In this document: positions 48,871-62,300 of the stretch, piece by piece | Layout of the letters: each line of letters starts with the position of its first letter | Position numbering within the stretch: position 1 is the first letter of the stretch | Source of the DNA: Nymphaea colorata | Taxonomy: Eukaryota > Streptophyta > Magnoliopsida > Nymphaeales > Nymphaeaceae | Assembly (NCBI RefSeq): GCF_008831285.2 | Contig: NC_045143.1 | Location: 16,094,464-16,158,463, forward strand | Reading direction: 5' to 3' | DNA: 64,000 bases | The notes under the pieces: generated by a model | Databases searched by the model: none | Told to the model about the DNA's origin: nothing | What the model saw: only the letters and a program-made list of their open reading frames with translations | Position numbers and translations under genes: made by a program

Positions 48871-50108
48871 CCGCTCATCCTCCCTTGCTAAATCGGCCGG
48901 CTTTTATGCATGTAAAACTGGTTCCTTACCCAGTTAAGCGTTACATGAATCTAGATCAGCTCACCTGTAGTTGTTGCCCATATAACCTCTGGTCCATCTT
49001 CTTCAAAGGTTCATCTTGCTGAGCTAAATCTTTAGGTAAGGAGTTCAGTTTGCAGTTCGAGACGTCTTTGATTTGGCAATTGTCTCTTCAATCTCGTCCA
49101 TATGCTTGAATTCCTATGCATTTACCTTCTACTTGGGTGTATCTGTATCCCTCCCGATTAAAGGCTAGCACCCGTATTCTATACTTGCCTTTTAAGTACT
49201 CCATTGCGTTCAACAAAGGAAAAAAACACACAGCTTCCATTACGAACTCGACATGCCGGTAGAGGTTCGCGTAGCTCATCTTCAAAGTTGTTGCCCCGGA
49301 GTTCGTATTATAGCATAAAATTAAACTCGTGGGCGCGCGATTTGATACCCTTAAATAACTCTTGCTATCAGACACATTTTCACTTTTCGAGAAGCCTTTT
49401 GTACCATCATTTTCAGCTGAGCCCTTTGCTGGTCCATACTGAAAATTCTGAAAAAAGAATAAGAAAAAGGCAATCGCTCATTGAATTTTTCCAGAGCATC
49501 GAAAGTCCCCCTTGTAGGCAGATGGATGACTACTTGTAAAATCATGAGATTCTGTATCATTTGCTGCAGGTCGATTTTATTCCCTCTCGCTATAATTGTC
49601 CATGCAATATTCGTTATTAATTGGTAGATGGAATTAAAGAGCTAGGCCTCTTCGTGGCCGCAGCCTGCGAAATTATTCTGCCTTTTTTTTCTTTGGGTTT
49701 TATTTTACATTTTCTAAATGCGCATCGACCATCAGTCGTGTATACTCTGTATATCTGGTATCTTCTTTTTAAATTAGCCATTTTTCTTTTTTCTTATTTG
49801 TGTCCTGAATTCTTTTAAGACAACGAGAGGCGCCAGTACTGTAGTTGGGAGTTTGAGAGCTCAAGAGTTGTGAATGGGGCAGAATTAGAAATTTTTTTTA
49901 TTGAGAGCGTTAAACTATATTTCAAATTTTATCAGGGCCGATATAAATTTTTTTAAATCTGTTATGCATGTTCAATTAAATTCTTAAAAAATTACAAGCC
50001 GCATTTTTTTTTTTTGGGTGGTTTGTTTGATTCCATGAGGCAGCTGGATGAGCACACCTCTCAGCTCATGCTGTTCACCCTCACGACACGACCTTCGTTT
50101 CAACCAAG

Positions 50109-50369
50109 CTACCATGTGATGCCTTCGTACTCGAAACTAGCGTCGGCAACGGACCCACCACTGCACCTGATCTTCCTCTCCCAGTTCGCCTCCGCGTTCT
50201 CCATAGATTGCTTAAGCTGCGCGTGCAGCAGCAGGAAGACTGAGAGTCGCAGATTAATGCCGTCGGACCGTGCACCTGGGCTGGCAGAGATGTAGACAGA
50301 TAGGCAACTCCTTGGGAGTCGGATCGGTGGCATCGATCGAGAGTTGTAAACCGCAAGAATATTGGTCAT
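50109..50369 (-). other. Coding-like scrap, family unknown
   Basis: The frame contains LLLHAQLKQSMENAEANWER, a hydrophilic helical stretch resembling a coiled coil, then CSGGSVADASFEYEG before a stop. No ATG-anchored gene or neighbouring exon was recognised. It may be an exon fragment of a decayed gene. Confidence 0.22.
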
Positions 50370-51430
50370 TTAACGGGAAGGGGATTCAGTAGGCGTCGTC
50401 GTTTTTAATTGATTCTGCACTAGATCTCATGGCCCCGAAGTGAAATCAGCAGTTTCTCGGCGATTGAATGTGGCTGCAGTGCAGGGGCGTCTTATTGCTC
50501 TGAAATCCCAACAAGTAGGTGCATTTGTAGGGGGTTTTTTCAGGCAAGGGACTCGAGGAAACTGAGAAGCAAATGAATGAAAGTGGTGGAGATAACGATG
50601 TCAGATCATACAAGCGTGCGCTCGCAGGAACACACGCATTTGGGCGAAGAATATTCGACCTGCTGTCAGGTATGGCCTGCTCTTAGTCAAGACAGAGCTA
50701 CGACGGAATCTGCTTTTTAATATGACAGACCAAACAGGAAATGATATACCCTTTTTCTATCTTGTCACCATCCAACACTCCAAAGGCAATCGAGGGAAGT
50801 GCAGCCTGGCATTCCATGGTCTCCACATTTCGAGCCTGCTCAGGACTTAAAATTAAGACACTCTGACCGTCAATCCATCAGATGACCTTCCTACCGACGA
50901 TCGGGTGCATCCTTCGGTCAATTTCATGAATCAATAAATCAGATCATACCTACCATATAACTTAAAAGATCTAAATGTTTTTTTATTAATATTGTGTATG
51001 GTGTAAGATTATTTTGAGGGAGAAAAAGAAAGATCCGTCTTAAATTTCAGAATCTTAGACGTTAGGTGGCGTTAGTTTTGAAGTAACTGAATGCCTATTT
51101 ACGATTAATGGCAAACACAGGGCCTGTTTGTTTGATTGGAGGAAAAAGAAGGGATTGAGCAATCTTTTTTGTGTTTTGGTTGGCTAATTAAAAAGGAGAG
51201 AAAGGCAAAGAAGTTTGAATAAAAAAAAAAAAAAATTGTATAGTGTAAATTTAATTTCTCTCAAATAGAACGGAACGGATTGGAAGGGAAAAGAAAGAGA
51301 ATAGCTGGCCTTTCTTAGCTAGAAAGGGGTAGAAAGGGGAGAAAGGATTTCAGGAGTTCATACGTCCATCTTGTCCGTATAGCTTGAAAACTGCCTAGGA
51401 AGTTACGGAGCTGCTGTGCCGAGCTTAATG

Positions 51431-51462
51431 AAGCGAGCGAACAGACAAGCGAGCGAACAGAC
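51431..51462. repeat. 16-bp perfect tandem duplication
   Basis: AAGCGAGCGAACAGAC occurs twice in direct succession. Confidence 0.92.
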
Positions 51463-52133
51463 AAGGAAGAAGGGAAGGAGAAAAAATCAACATAGTCACT
51501 GCGTCCTTTTTCAACAATATCTTTTTACTTTTCCCCCTAGAGAAGCAGCACCAAGGAAGAGTTTACATAACAGGAAAAAGAAAGAAGAGGGAGATGGGAA
51601 AAAATGATTTGTACTTTCAGAGGAAGTAATGAAACTATCGTCTGCTCGACATAGGCTGAGCGTTGATTGGTAAAGACCACATCAGTTTTTGTTCTTGCAT
51701 CTCAAAAAAACTTGAAAGCGTAATCTTTACTATTTTTCAACAACCATTTTATTTAAAGCTCGACACCAAACATGTTCCTGTGTTCCGACTTGGACATGGT
51801 CTCAACAAATATTTAAGCCAGTATTCAAGGATAATAGATCTGATGAAATTCAAAAACTAGTTTCCTTATATATATTGAATGTTAAGGCTTTACTCAGTCA
51901 ACAATCAGTACTGAATCAGAAGAGAATTTCGAACACATCCTCTCTCTCTCATGTATATACATGGGAAGAGCACGCACAAAACACATTGATTAACACAATG
52001 CGCATATCTAGCAAGCAGATGAAACAAGAGATTGATCATCAATATGTAAATTCGTGGGAGTAATTGATCACATACTGACATATATCTTACTTTGAACATG
52101 GTGGTAGGTACTTTTGACGCTCTCTTGCCTCTG

Positions 52134-52568
52134 CTATTCTCTCAAATCATGCTCCCGTTCGCTGGTAGGCAGTGGGGCATTTGGCTCCGCCACTGGCTTG
52201 TCCGAGACGGAATTCGATCTCGACAAAGATGAGTTGATAAACTCTATACAATCCTCTATGGCTTCCTTATGATGAAAATCACCGTGTGAACTTGAAACCC
52301 TGGGAGTAACGACGCGCGGTCCCGCTGCCGGCTTCTTGAACAAGGAACAAATGGCTCTAGAGGCGCCGCCCCCGACTCGCCGTAGAAATTTCAGCGGCGC
52401 CAACATGGGATTCTTGGGGTGATCAGAAGAGCTCAAATTCTTGGTCTTCTTCTCTCCTGTCCTTAATTTCTGGCTTATTCCGACGTGATACCACTTCATG
52501 GTGGCCGGCTTTGGCTTCTCAGTAATGTCCGGACTAAACGTAACCCGCTTGCTTGTTTTCCGCAACAT
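52134..52568 (-). CDS. Small Josephin-like-family plant protein, single exon
   Basis: The product is 144 residues from the ATG at 52568. It begins MLRKTSKRVTFSPDI and carries near its C-terminus KEAIEDCIEFINSSLSRSNS. I recognise this pair of motifs from a small, basic, plant-specific group often annotated as 'Josephin-like' without a Josephin catalytic domain. The middle is basic and Ser/Pro-rich with LKFLRRVGGGASRAICSLF. The frame stays open another 51 codons upstream to 52721, but relatives start at the (M)xRKTSKRV motif, and the upstream part crosses a GA microsatellite typical of a 5' UTR. Nothing suggests catalysis; the function is unknown. The gene appears intact. Confidence 0.72.
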   Translation of the reverse strand: MLRKTSKRVTFSPDITEKPKPATMKWYHVGISQKLRTGEKKTKNLSSSDHPKNPMLAPLKFLRRVGGGASRAICSLFKKPAAGPRVVTPRVSSSHGDFHHKEAIEDCIEFINSSLSRSNSVSDKPVAEPNAPLPTSEREHDLRE

Positions 52569-55500
52569 TAGCACGAGAGGCGATCGAGACAGAACAGATT
52601 TTTGGTGTGCAGAAGCAGGAAGACAATCTGTTCTTAATCTTCTTCCTTCTCTGTCAGTTGAAGACGACTGGGCAGCCCTTCCCTTGTGCCTATTCGCTTT
52701 ATTGGCATATGTACTCCACAAGGGAGAGAGAGAGAGAGAGGTCTTAATTGCAGAATGAGGTAGATGGGGGAGCCTCTTTTACAGACCTGCAAGCATCAAG
52801 GAGCTTCTGCTGCTGTGGCGACAGGTGATAGTGACGGGGCCGAGACTCCTGAAGATCCTTTTGTCTTCTTAATCATTCAGAAAGCGTGAACGTCCAAAGG
52901 CGTCCGTGCAGCTTGCTGATAAAGAGAGCAGATTGTAACCATGACCGTGATCGGCCATTTTTTGCCTATGGGGTGGCCCCCGCCTTCTCCACTCCCAGTA
53001 AACGATCTGACGTGGTTGGTCGGTCCGCCAATAATATAACCCTGTTACGGCAGAAAAGTTCAGCAGTAAAAGCCATACATGCTTGAAGATTTGAACGAAG
53101 CGCTCACAACCCTTCTGTCTCTCTTCTCTTGCTCAAAAAGCTCAGCTGCAAAGGGAAATTCATCATCGTTATATCAACAATTTTTTTCAACAGAGAAGGC
53201 GGCTTCGATTTTGATATACGCAAATATATTTGATTTCCGAGAACTAAACATTCATCTACAAGACTACAACCAAAGAGATCTGCGGTGAAACAGTTCGAGG
53301 TCTGTGGTGATAGAAACAGCACGCAACTAGATTTTGGGGAATGATGACCGAAATTCATTTTATCCTGATTCTTCTACTGCAAGGTCTACCTTCTTATGAG
53401 CTTCTGGTGTTTGGTGCCAAACTTTTACTGAGCCTTAATTATTCTGACGGAACAATTTTCCAAAAAAGACCAGACAGCAGTCCTGATTAAGTGATTTTTG
53501 GTTCTGTAGAACGCACATTTTACCGGTCTGCTACCATGCTTCCTATTTTTTTTTTTTTTTTAACAATGAGCTAATATTTCAGGAAGCAATAATCAGACCA
53601 TCCAGCATCAATTATTTTTCAAGAATTTCAGCTTAAATTATAACTTACGGGTGAAACCTCACACCTTCCGGGCACCATGCAATTTTTTTTTTCCTACCCA
53701 CAAAGCATACTTTTAGTGAACGTAGACTTGATCAACACCAACGCGAATCTTCAAAGGAACAAGATCCAATCTTCAAATGAACTAAATTAAGTCCAGCCCT
53801 TAGCCTGTTAAGAGTAACCTTTTCTTGACAATTCTTATACTTTTGACCCAAACAAATATATGTTCCTTCATTGTAGCAGAAAATTTGGTATTCTCTGTCT
53901 TAGGCAAACCCAAAAGATACATATGAGAAATATTGAGTACAAGGCCCATCTTCCATTTTCGGATGGTTTGACCAGCTATTTTGTTCTTGAGTACTTTTTG
54001 ACAAATTGAATAACTACATGAATGTGATCTTCGTAAATTATAACTTTATCCCCACTCACTCACCCCACGCCCACCAACCAAGGAAGAAAGGGGGAAAAAA
54101 AAACTTATCGACTGTTTGGTTTAGAAAATGGTTCTTATCCGTTAATTCCTTCTACTTTTCGAGTAATGCACCTGAAAAAATGATGTTTTTGTTGGCACGA
54201 CGTTGGTGCAATCAGTTTGTAGCATGAACAGCCGCGAGGGGGCGTTAATCGGGCGTTGGCAGCAACCAGTTGTTGTGCCTTCGCCATGGATGCCAAAACT
54301 GTTCAAACTCTAAACCTGTTTTTCATGTATCAGGACGCAACTTGTCTTGTTGAAAGACATGGAAGAATTATGAACCAAAAGCTTGCCTTCCTTGTAGAGA
54401 ATTAAAACTCGTCGCTTGTTGGCAACCTGGTGACATAGAATAGAAGGATGCATCTGAACTGAAGGCGAAGGCCGTCCGCTTAATTCACACGGAAATTAAC
54501 CAGGCGCTTTTAAATTTTTAATTGAGAGGGTTGTCGCCGGGAGTACAAACAGGGAGGTTGCCATTTGTCTTATGTTGTGTTCTCCTCGCACTCAGCTGTA
54601 ACTACAACAAGAGATTGGCTTATAACTACACGACCTTAACATACTGCCTTCCCTTCAATATGCTTCTTCCAGACAAAATCTTCTTCCCCCTCTGTCTCCG
54701 GGTTCCATGCACACAGAGAACCGAATGTGTATGTGCGTAGGCAGTAATAAGTCGAATTCCATCATTTTCATGTTAATTCAGTAATCGAATGTGTATGTTT
54801 GACCTGCGCCACGATACATGTAGTCGCATATGGGCGCTGATACGCAAGCAAACGTGGCTATGCAGTGAGATCAAACCTTTTACAGAGTCCGGAAAAGTGT
54901 TTGAAAACGCGACTTTTGTAGGTTTATATGATATCTTCACCAATTAGAACCTCAGGCACTCTTGTGGTATTTATATATACCACGAGACGACAAAAATAAT
55001 CCAACGCCAATGAAATTTACGATGCAGAAATTGCCAACTGAAAGATCATATCCGATAGAGACAAATTTGAGGGAGAAGAAGAGCCCCGTAATCACGTTCG
55101 TTGGGCCGTCACGCGATGCACATTAGAATCTTGCGGACCCCAACACGATCTTACCAAATACCGACCTAGATCGCAACCGGGCCTATGATGGACTTCCAAA
55201 TCCAATGCTACTTTGGATATTCTTGATCCCTTAAGTTTTCGATATTCATGCCCGTCTCTGGTGTTAGTTTGGAAGTATTTTAGCGGACAAGCTTACGATA
55301 TTCAGATCTACGAGTTGGGATCCACTAAAATTGGGTCTGAATCCGGATCGGGAAGTTAGGTGCGCGGATCTTAGTGATAGTTTTTCATGTTTGGTAGATG
55401 CATCGCACCTCATCTATAGTTCTTCTCTTTTGTGATTATTAACTTAACAGGAATTAATTAGGCGCATGTCTTTTACACACGTCGGCTAGAAATATTTGGA

Positions 55501-58500
55501 GAGGAGAATCTAACAAAGGTGGGTCCCGGCTTCAAATCCTGCCTCCGCCAGATGGACAAAAAGTGGTTTGGTGAAAAGATGCTGAAATTAGAATCGTTTT
55601 TCTGCAGTCATGTCATGTGATGAACCACCAACCGAGCGTGTGGGGCCTTTGGGGATATTATTACAATTGTCATTCGACTCATTAAATCTTAAGTTACAAC
55701 TGTTCAAATCTATATATATAACTTCGGAAAGAAGAAATAAATCCTTCAAAACTTGCTAGGCCAAACAAATAATGAAACAAAAAGAAGGATGACATCAGAT
55801 TGGAGGCGAGAAGCAAGCAAATAACTGCTAGTGGTTTTTCTCTTTTCTCGTAGAAAAAGAAGAAGAACTTGAAGCCATTGCATGTCCCAAAAGGACAGCC
55901 TCAAGTAGTGAAATTACATGGTAATCGGCCAAGAATAGGGACGGAACGAGTCCTGCCTCTCGTGTCCTTACCAACTTGTTACAATGTGGGAGCCATTCGC
56001 TTTCCAAAAGTAAAAGCGCATTTCTTTTTTCTAAGCATTTCAGAAGAAGGACTAGAAGTCGAAAATAGTTCTCTTCTCGATGTGAACAAACGGATTCATA
56101 TGGGCCGATGCACATTGTGTTGCCATTGAACTCACACGGTCCGATATGTCCGGTACAGGGCGCCATTAGATTTTAAGGATTTCAATAGGATCCGAAGTCT
56201 GACAGTTATAATGTTCCTAAAACAACCAGGGTCCCTTCTCCCACCTATGCGTAGGATTCCACTCATTAACTTGCAGTTGCTCACACATTGACAATTTTTC
56301 TGACCACCTACCTGATTCAAAGGTTTCTGGGCGATTGAAAGAAAAATCCTCTTTCGCCTCTAAAATCAGCTTCTTTGGGAAAACCTAGTTTTGTAAAACC
56401 AAGTGAAAAAACCTTCACAAACTACCAGGTTTAGTTTCTTGTAGTAAATAAGTTTAAAAACGTTCTACTTCCTTCAATGCAACATGTCATTAACGTGGAA
56501 TAGAATACCACTGTTCCCTCGAAAGAGGTCAACTTTTAAATTAAAAGAATCCCCCCTAGAGTTTGATAAACTCTGGGAAGCGTATACCTGCGCTTTTAGT
56601 TAGTCGATTCCAATATTGGCATGCCAATCATTGTTAAATATGTATTAGTAGTGTATATGGAACGAGTTTCAGGAGAATATCAGCCTATCAGGGTGATTTG
56701 TGTCGCCGACTCCAACATGATTTAGCGGTAGCCAAAAGTTATTTTGATGGCATATGGTTAAGGTGCCCCAAAAAAACAAAAAAAAAAATTGCAATTGTGT
56801 TTGGATGAGACTCTAAACAAAGTTAAGCTAGTACTTTTCGTGAAAGCCACGTTTTATGAGAACATTAATTTTTAACTATTTTGAGAAAGACGTTTTGCCA
56901 AAACTACAAGTCTTTCAGAAACCCGGTTTTCAATGGGTCTGTTGTGGAAGCAATTAAAACAGCGTAAATTTTATTCTTGGCCAAAAAAGTCTGAAACATG
57001 AACGTGAATATTTTAAGTGAGCAAGGAACAAGTTTTTTGCTAATGTGCTTGTGGAAAAGATTCAAGCTAGTTCGATGGGCATAGTTTGTATTGTGCTGAC
57101 TAATTTTAAGGCGTCCGTTGAGCGGAACAACGTGTTTTTGAAGTTGTGGTTTCGCCCTAGAGCATATATTTGAAAAGATATTATCTTCTTCTTCCATGAG
57201 ACATCAAGCAACACACACGTAGTCGCACTATGTTTTTTTCCATAACAAGAAAAAAAAATATTCCAAAAAAAAAAACACAATATTTAGCAAATATGAAGTT
57301 GGGTTTGATGGTGTCGAAGGAAACGTGTTGGTGAGAACTCTTTAACGCTTACTAACTTTGACTACTCATGGAGTTGATATGATACGGAGCAGCAGCTGTG
57401 AAGTGGTTTGTAAATTATAAAAACCTTAAGAGGGCATCGCAATACTGACAAAATGTAAAGCCTAAGGGCGTCTTTCGTAAGTAGGTATAAATAACTAGGA
57501 CGGGTCCTAACGCCAGCAAATTCCATCTCCCACGACAACTTATTATTTCGTGTAATAACATGCAAGCTCCCCGATTCCCGTTGCTCAAGACAACTCAGAG
57601 GTGGGACATCCTCTCTATTCCTAATTATTCTATTTGCGTAGCAAAATGAGTTCCTTTTCCAAAACCCTATACATACACGCACTAATTAAATATTAACGAA
57701 GGGCAGTGTTGGACAAGAAGTTCGACATGGTATTGAAAGTTGAAACGTTTTCAAAATGATTCAAGCTTCTTTGAGTTCAACGTCATTTTATAAATGTTGT
57801 TAGGAATTAAAAAAAAAGAAGAGAGTTTTCAATAAGTTACCGAACATAAAGGCATATATGAATATGAAGACCAAATAAAAAAGTTAAATTTGTATATATA
57901 TGTCAAACTTATAAAAAAATATGGGTGATTTCGCAATCTGTACTGTGGAAAATACAGTTTACCATGCTATTGATATTTGTATATGTGTACTCCAAAAAGT
58001 ATTTTAGAATTATTTAGCGTTATGAGCTTCCCAAATTTTTAAAACTATTCAATATTATTCAACAGTAAGGTCTGATATATTACCATAGGATTTTGGGTAA
58101 CTATTGCAATATATATATATATATATATATATTAATGCACATGCTGCCTTCGTATGGGTGTACATAAATAAAACTTTGTACACATCTGAAGCGCAGAGTT
58201 AGCTAGCTCTGTGCTGGATGCAGCAGCTCACTTGCTGACCAAGATCATTGGTTAGGTTACCATGCTGAGAACGCCAAGCTTGTCCCCCAACAGGTGCAGG
58301 TGGGTGTGGAGCCCCTAATGCAGGTCAGCTACTGCACTTAACCAGCGGCCGGCGAAGGCCTAAAACCTTTTGGTGTTTGAGGCAGGGCATCAATGGATCT
58401 CAACATTTCTGTTGCTCCGTCTCATCCTCCGGTGCCTCTGGGGATAAATGAGGGTGCGATCGGGGAGAAGGGAGGTGTCGTTGGTGCCATGAAAGTTAGG

Positions 58501-59090
58501 AAGGAATGATGCTGTAGAATGATTCGCATAATGTGTTGAATTATATGAGTAGGGCCTCCAACAGATGTCTTCCTCTCAACCCTTCCTTGTTAATACTAAC
58601 ACAATAATATGACTACCAGCCAGCCAATCCATCTTCGGCTTAACGCGCCCCCATTGCTTTCTTTTTTGCATGTTCCATGTTAAACTTCTTGGATTCCTGG
58701 AAACGTTTCCAAGGGTACCCGTACTTTCGCTCGTCTGCATCACGAAATCGCCTCAAAATTGAAAACATGCGCGCTTAATGAAAGAAATCCGTGGGCTTTA
58801 TTGATTAAATAATAGCGAAAATCTTATTAAATGCTAACTCCATCCCATGCGATAATAATATTGTAAAATTGGGTGCGGATCTAAAAATCTACTGTAGTTA
58901 GTGACCATGAAGCAATCGATTTTGAGCAAACCGGGTGTGCCTAAATTTAAAATTTTTGCAAACCATCTTTCCGGCATATCCCCCACATTATTCCCTCCTC
59001 CATCGAGAATATACTTTTTAGACTCCTCCCCCCGCATCAGATTCTCCATATTTCTTGTACGCCTTCTCGCCTCTCCCTCTCTGAATCGCT
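52569..59090. other. Spacer between the Josephin-like and SQD2 genes
   Basis: The first 200 bases include the GA microsatellite (about 52722-52741) in the leader of the minus-strand gene. The remaining 6 kb hold no supported gene. Minus-strand frames at 55828-56166 and 56904-57197 match no family. An AT microsatellite lies at 58110-58133 and poly(T) or poly(A) tracts at 53547-53562 and 57262-57273. Confidence 0.5.
58110..58133. repeat. (AT)n microsatellite
   Basis: About twelve AT units. Confidence 0.9.
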
Positions 59091-59093
59091 TGC

Positions 59094-59103
59094 GTTTATA
59101 AAT
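59094..59103 (+). promoter_or_regulatory. TATA box of the SQD2 gene
   Basis: GTTTATAAATTT lies about 210 bases before the chosen ATG. A start of transcription near 59125-59135 would place the out-of-frame transit-peptide-like stretch inside the transcript. Confidence 0.55.
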
Positions 59104-59127
59104 TTAAGACAGCCGTAGCTGCTTCCA

Positions 59128-59300
59128 TTCTATAAACGGTGGGTAGTCATCTCCAACCGTCTCTCCGGCGGATCCCGTGCAGAAGCCTTTCGGAAGGCAT
59201 CGTCCTTGGGGACTGTGAGGCGACCATCTTGCTCTGTGTCGTTTTCCTGATTCGTTAAGAGGAAAGAGGCCTGGAGTAGGAAGACGAAGGAGCTGGAAGT
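59128..59300 (+). other. Transit-peptide-like stretch out of frame with SQD2
   Basis: In another frame the leader reads LLPFYKRWVVISNRLSGGSR, then RKASSLGTVRRPSCSVSFS, a stop, and FVKRKEAWSRKTKELEVLKN up to the SQD2 ATG. The Ser/Arg-rich, acid-poor composition is that of a chloroplast transit peptide. One stop and one frame change separate it from the catalytic frame, and it has no ATG start. Either the transit peptide has been lost by mutation or the resemblance is accidental. Confidence 0.35.
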
Positions 59301-59308
59301 TCTAAAAA

Positions 59309-62300
59309 ATGTTGGTTGAATTGGAAGAAACCGTTCCACCAGTTGAGGAGTCCCTTGTCGACGCCAGCTCTAGACCGAGACGGATTGCTCTCTTCGTGGA
59401 GCCTTCGCCTTTCGCGTTAGTATTCTGTGTTATCTTTTGCCCCCGTTTCTCCTGCTTTCTGGTTTGCCTTTTCCTTTTACCTTCTTCTTGAACTATGCTT
59501 GAAGCTGGTTCCAAGTTGTCTTTCTTCTTCCCTGCTTTTTCTTCCAGCAATTTGTTGATCATGTTTTGATCCTTATTCCCTTTCTCTGTCCGGCTGGTTT
59601 TAATTTGATGTATCTTGTTTTTGTATATTATTTGCTCCATTTGCTTAGTTTCCAAGTCTGTGAGTTCGATATTTTCAAGTCTTTGTTTTTGTGGAACCGG
59701 CTTGCCCTGCTTTTGAGTGGAATTAGCTGGAAAAAGTGAACATGTGGGTCTGAACTCAGAAGGAGTGACGTCTGTCTGTTTAAGATTTATAGTAACTGCT
59801 ATCTAATCTAAGTTATTTAAAAGAAGTATAGAAAAGTTTTTGCCACTTTTCTAAAGTATCAAGTTTGGATACATCCTCGGGTACATACCACAGTTAAGTT
59901 TTCTTAGGCGCTAATTGTGTTTAGCAGTCCTTGGCGGCGTCTAAATTTGATTCGTTAGTCTCTCAGGCATGTAATTAACTACTCCAATTTTATAAGAAAT
60001 TTACCGATACTGAGTTCTCATACCTATGACGATCGACGTCAGTTTCTGCAACCGGCACGTTGCTGCAATCGGCGGGAGGTAGGGTCTGAAAGGCGAGAAC
60101 TTTTCTGCTTCAATTCTATCGCTTGAAAACAGACCATCATTTGTTTCCAGATGTCTCAGCATTTAGCTCCGACGAGATGCAAGTTTACTTGAATAGCTGA
60201 ATTGACAAAAAAAGATCGATCTTGAAGTTTTTGCTTTTCTGCAAACTCCATTTATGGAGAGACAAAAGAATAAGAGAGACCCATTCCCTATTTTTTATAG
60301 TTGATGCATGTTGGTTATTTGGTGTTGCAGTTATGTCTCTGGGTACAAGAACCGATTTCAGAATTTCATCAAGTATCTGCGTGAAATGGGGGATGAGGTA
60401 ATGGTTATACTCAGGTCTCTTTATCTATCCTTATGTGCCCCGTTATCAGTTCACTCATCTACCTTTGGGCTTTTGCAATTCTTGCTTTTACGAGTTTTGA
60501 GTGATAAAGACTATGTTTTGGGGGAGTTAGCATTTTGGATCTGTTGTTAGACTCAGCAAATGAGAAGATACCTTTGGCATGAGTCAGTTTTTAACAGCTT
60601 TTTTTGGGTACATAGTTTTTAACATTTTTTAGTATTTCATTTATAGGTTATCGTGATCACTACTGATAAAGGCGTTCCAGATGAATTTTATGGTGCAAGG
60701 GTGATTGGATCTTGGAGGTAAGTGATTGTGATATGTGTTCACCTCTTCTTGTAAATTTGCCAGGATATTGCTGCTAAGTACAAGGGTCATTTGGCAGCAG
60801 AAATACAAAGATTGAGGCAGATTTATAAAACATTAAAACTAGTATTTCATACTTGGGTAGGTTCATGGATCACTCACAGAGTGTCCCTGAACACAAATGA
60901 TTTGCTTCTTTAAGTTTCCGTTTGGCGATTAGAATTGTCACACCTGAGCTTGACAGCCTGCTGAATACTTCAGGGATGAAGACATTTCCACAGAGAATTT
61001 TAATTTACTCACAAACTAGACGAAGTCTAAAATTCCCGCCTGCACTTGCGTAAATTTTCATTCCATGAAAGGCTTATTTCAAACCGTTTTATATCCGTCC
61101 AATGTCCACTAGTTATTCCCTTTTAAAATCTTGGTTTCATGCTAAGACTGTTTGTAAATTCATATGCATGTAATTAATAAGGTTACTTTTACAACCATGC
61201 GATGTTCCCAAATACATTGTCTCAAGCAACCAACAGAGAATCTCTAAGCACTTACATGTTATTTGCAGCTTCCCCTGCCCATGGTACCAAACTGTGCCAC
61301 TCTCCCTGGCCTTGAGCCCCAGAATCATTTCTGAAGTTGCCAAGTTCAAGCCTGACATAGTCCACGCATCATCACCTGGAGTCATGGTACGCAATAATCT
61401 AAAATGAACTTGCTATCCTGTTCGATCACTGTCCACTACTAACTGTTCTTGAACTTTTCAGGTATTTGGTGCACTAGCCATTGCCAAAATGCTAAGCGTT
61501 CCCTTGGTGATGTCATATCACACGCATGTTCCAATGTGAGTGGCCCTTCTGTTCTAATATATCATTTAATAAAAGATCAAACATAATTCAGTTAGGCCGC
61601 TTTTGAATACCTAATATCCTTCAGAGGAGACTTTTGGTACTAGGAATCTGGGATTGGTATCAGATTTAAAATTGTGGTGCAATCTCTGGGGTTGATCCGG
61701 TTTGCTTTCAAGGTCTTGATTGGATTCTTGTTGATCTGTATTGGGTTTCAAATGTGTGAACGTGTGATTGTAAGTTTTTAGCATAGATATTCCACATGCT
61801 AAGATCACTTTCCTCGGTCTCATTATTCAACTGCTTCTTGTGTCTGTGACACAGATACATACCAAGATACACATTCAGTTGTCTGGTCAAGCCTATGTGG
61901 CAGATAATAAGTATGCCAACTTGTCACATTCATTTCCTTTCTGGTAAAAACTTTATTTGAACAGTTTTAGTTGCTAAACCTACATTTACTTTATGAAGAA
62001 TTTCTTCACCAGGCTGCGGACCTTACTCTTGTTCCTTCTGTTGCCATTGCTCGAGATCTGCTAGCTGCTGAGGCAACAGAACGTAAGCTTATATCACCAA
62101 TACTCCACAAATTTCATGCCTAGCTGCCTCTCGCTCACTACTTTGTTATTGTTTCAGCTCACAAAATCCGTCTTTGGAACAAAGGGATTGACTCAAAAAG
62201 CTTCCATCCACATTACAGAAGTGAACAGATGCGGATCCGGCTTACGTGAGCAAGATTCCCTTGCTTCTCTTTTATTTTAGTATGTTTTTCTGCCTACAGG

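Larger units (their letters stand above)
48871..52130. other. Spacer
   Basis: Contains a coding-like scrap at 50109-50369 (minus) and a 16-bp tandem duplication at 51431-51462, listed separately. Poly(A/T) tracts lie near 50004-50015 and 51219-51235. No complete gene is seen. Confidence 0.5.

Noticed and set aside
52498-52758. Plus-strand frames opposite the Josephin-like gene
   Set aside because: They are antisense shadows; the minus-strand product has two family motifs and a sensible start.
56904-57280. Minus-strand frames of 72 and 97 residues
   Set aside because: They overlap in different frames without recognisable motifs; they may be part of an unrecognised repeat but I could not find its ends.
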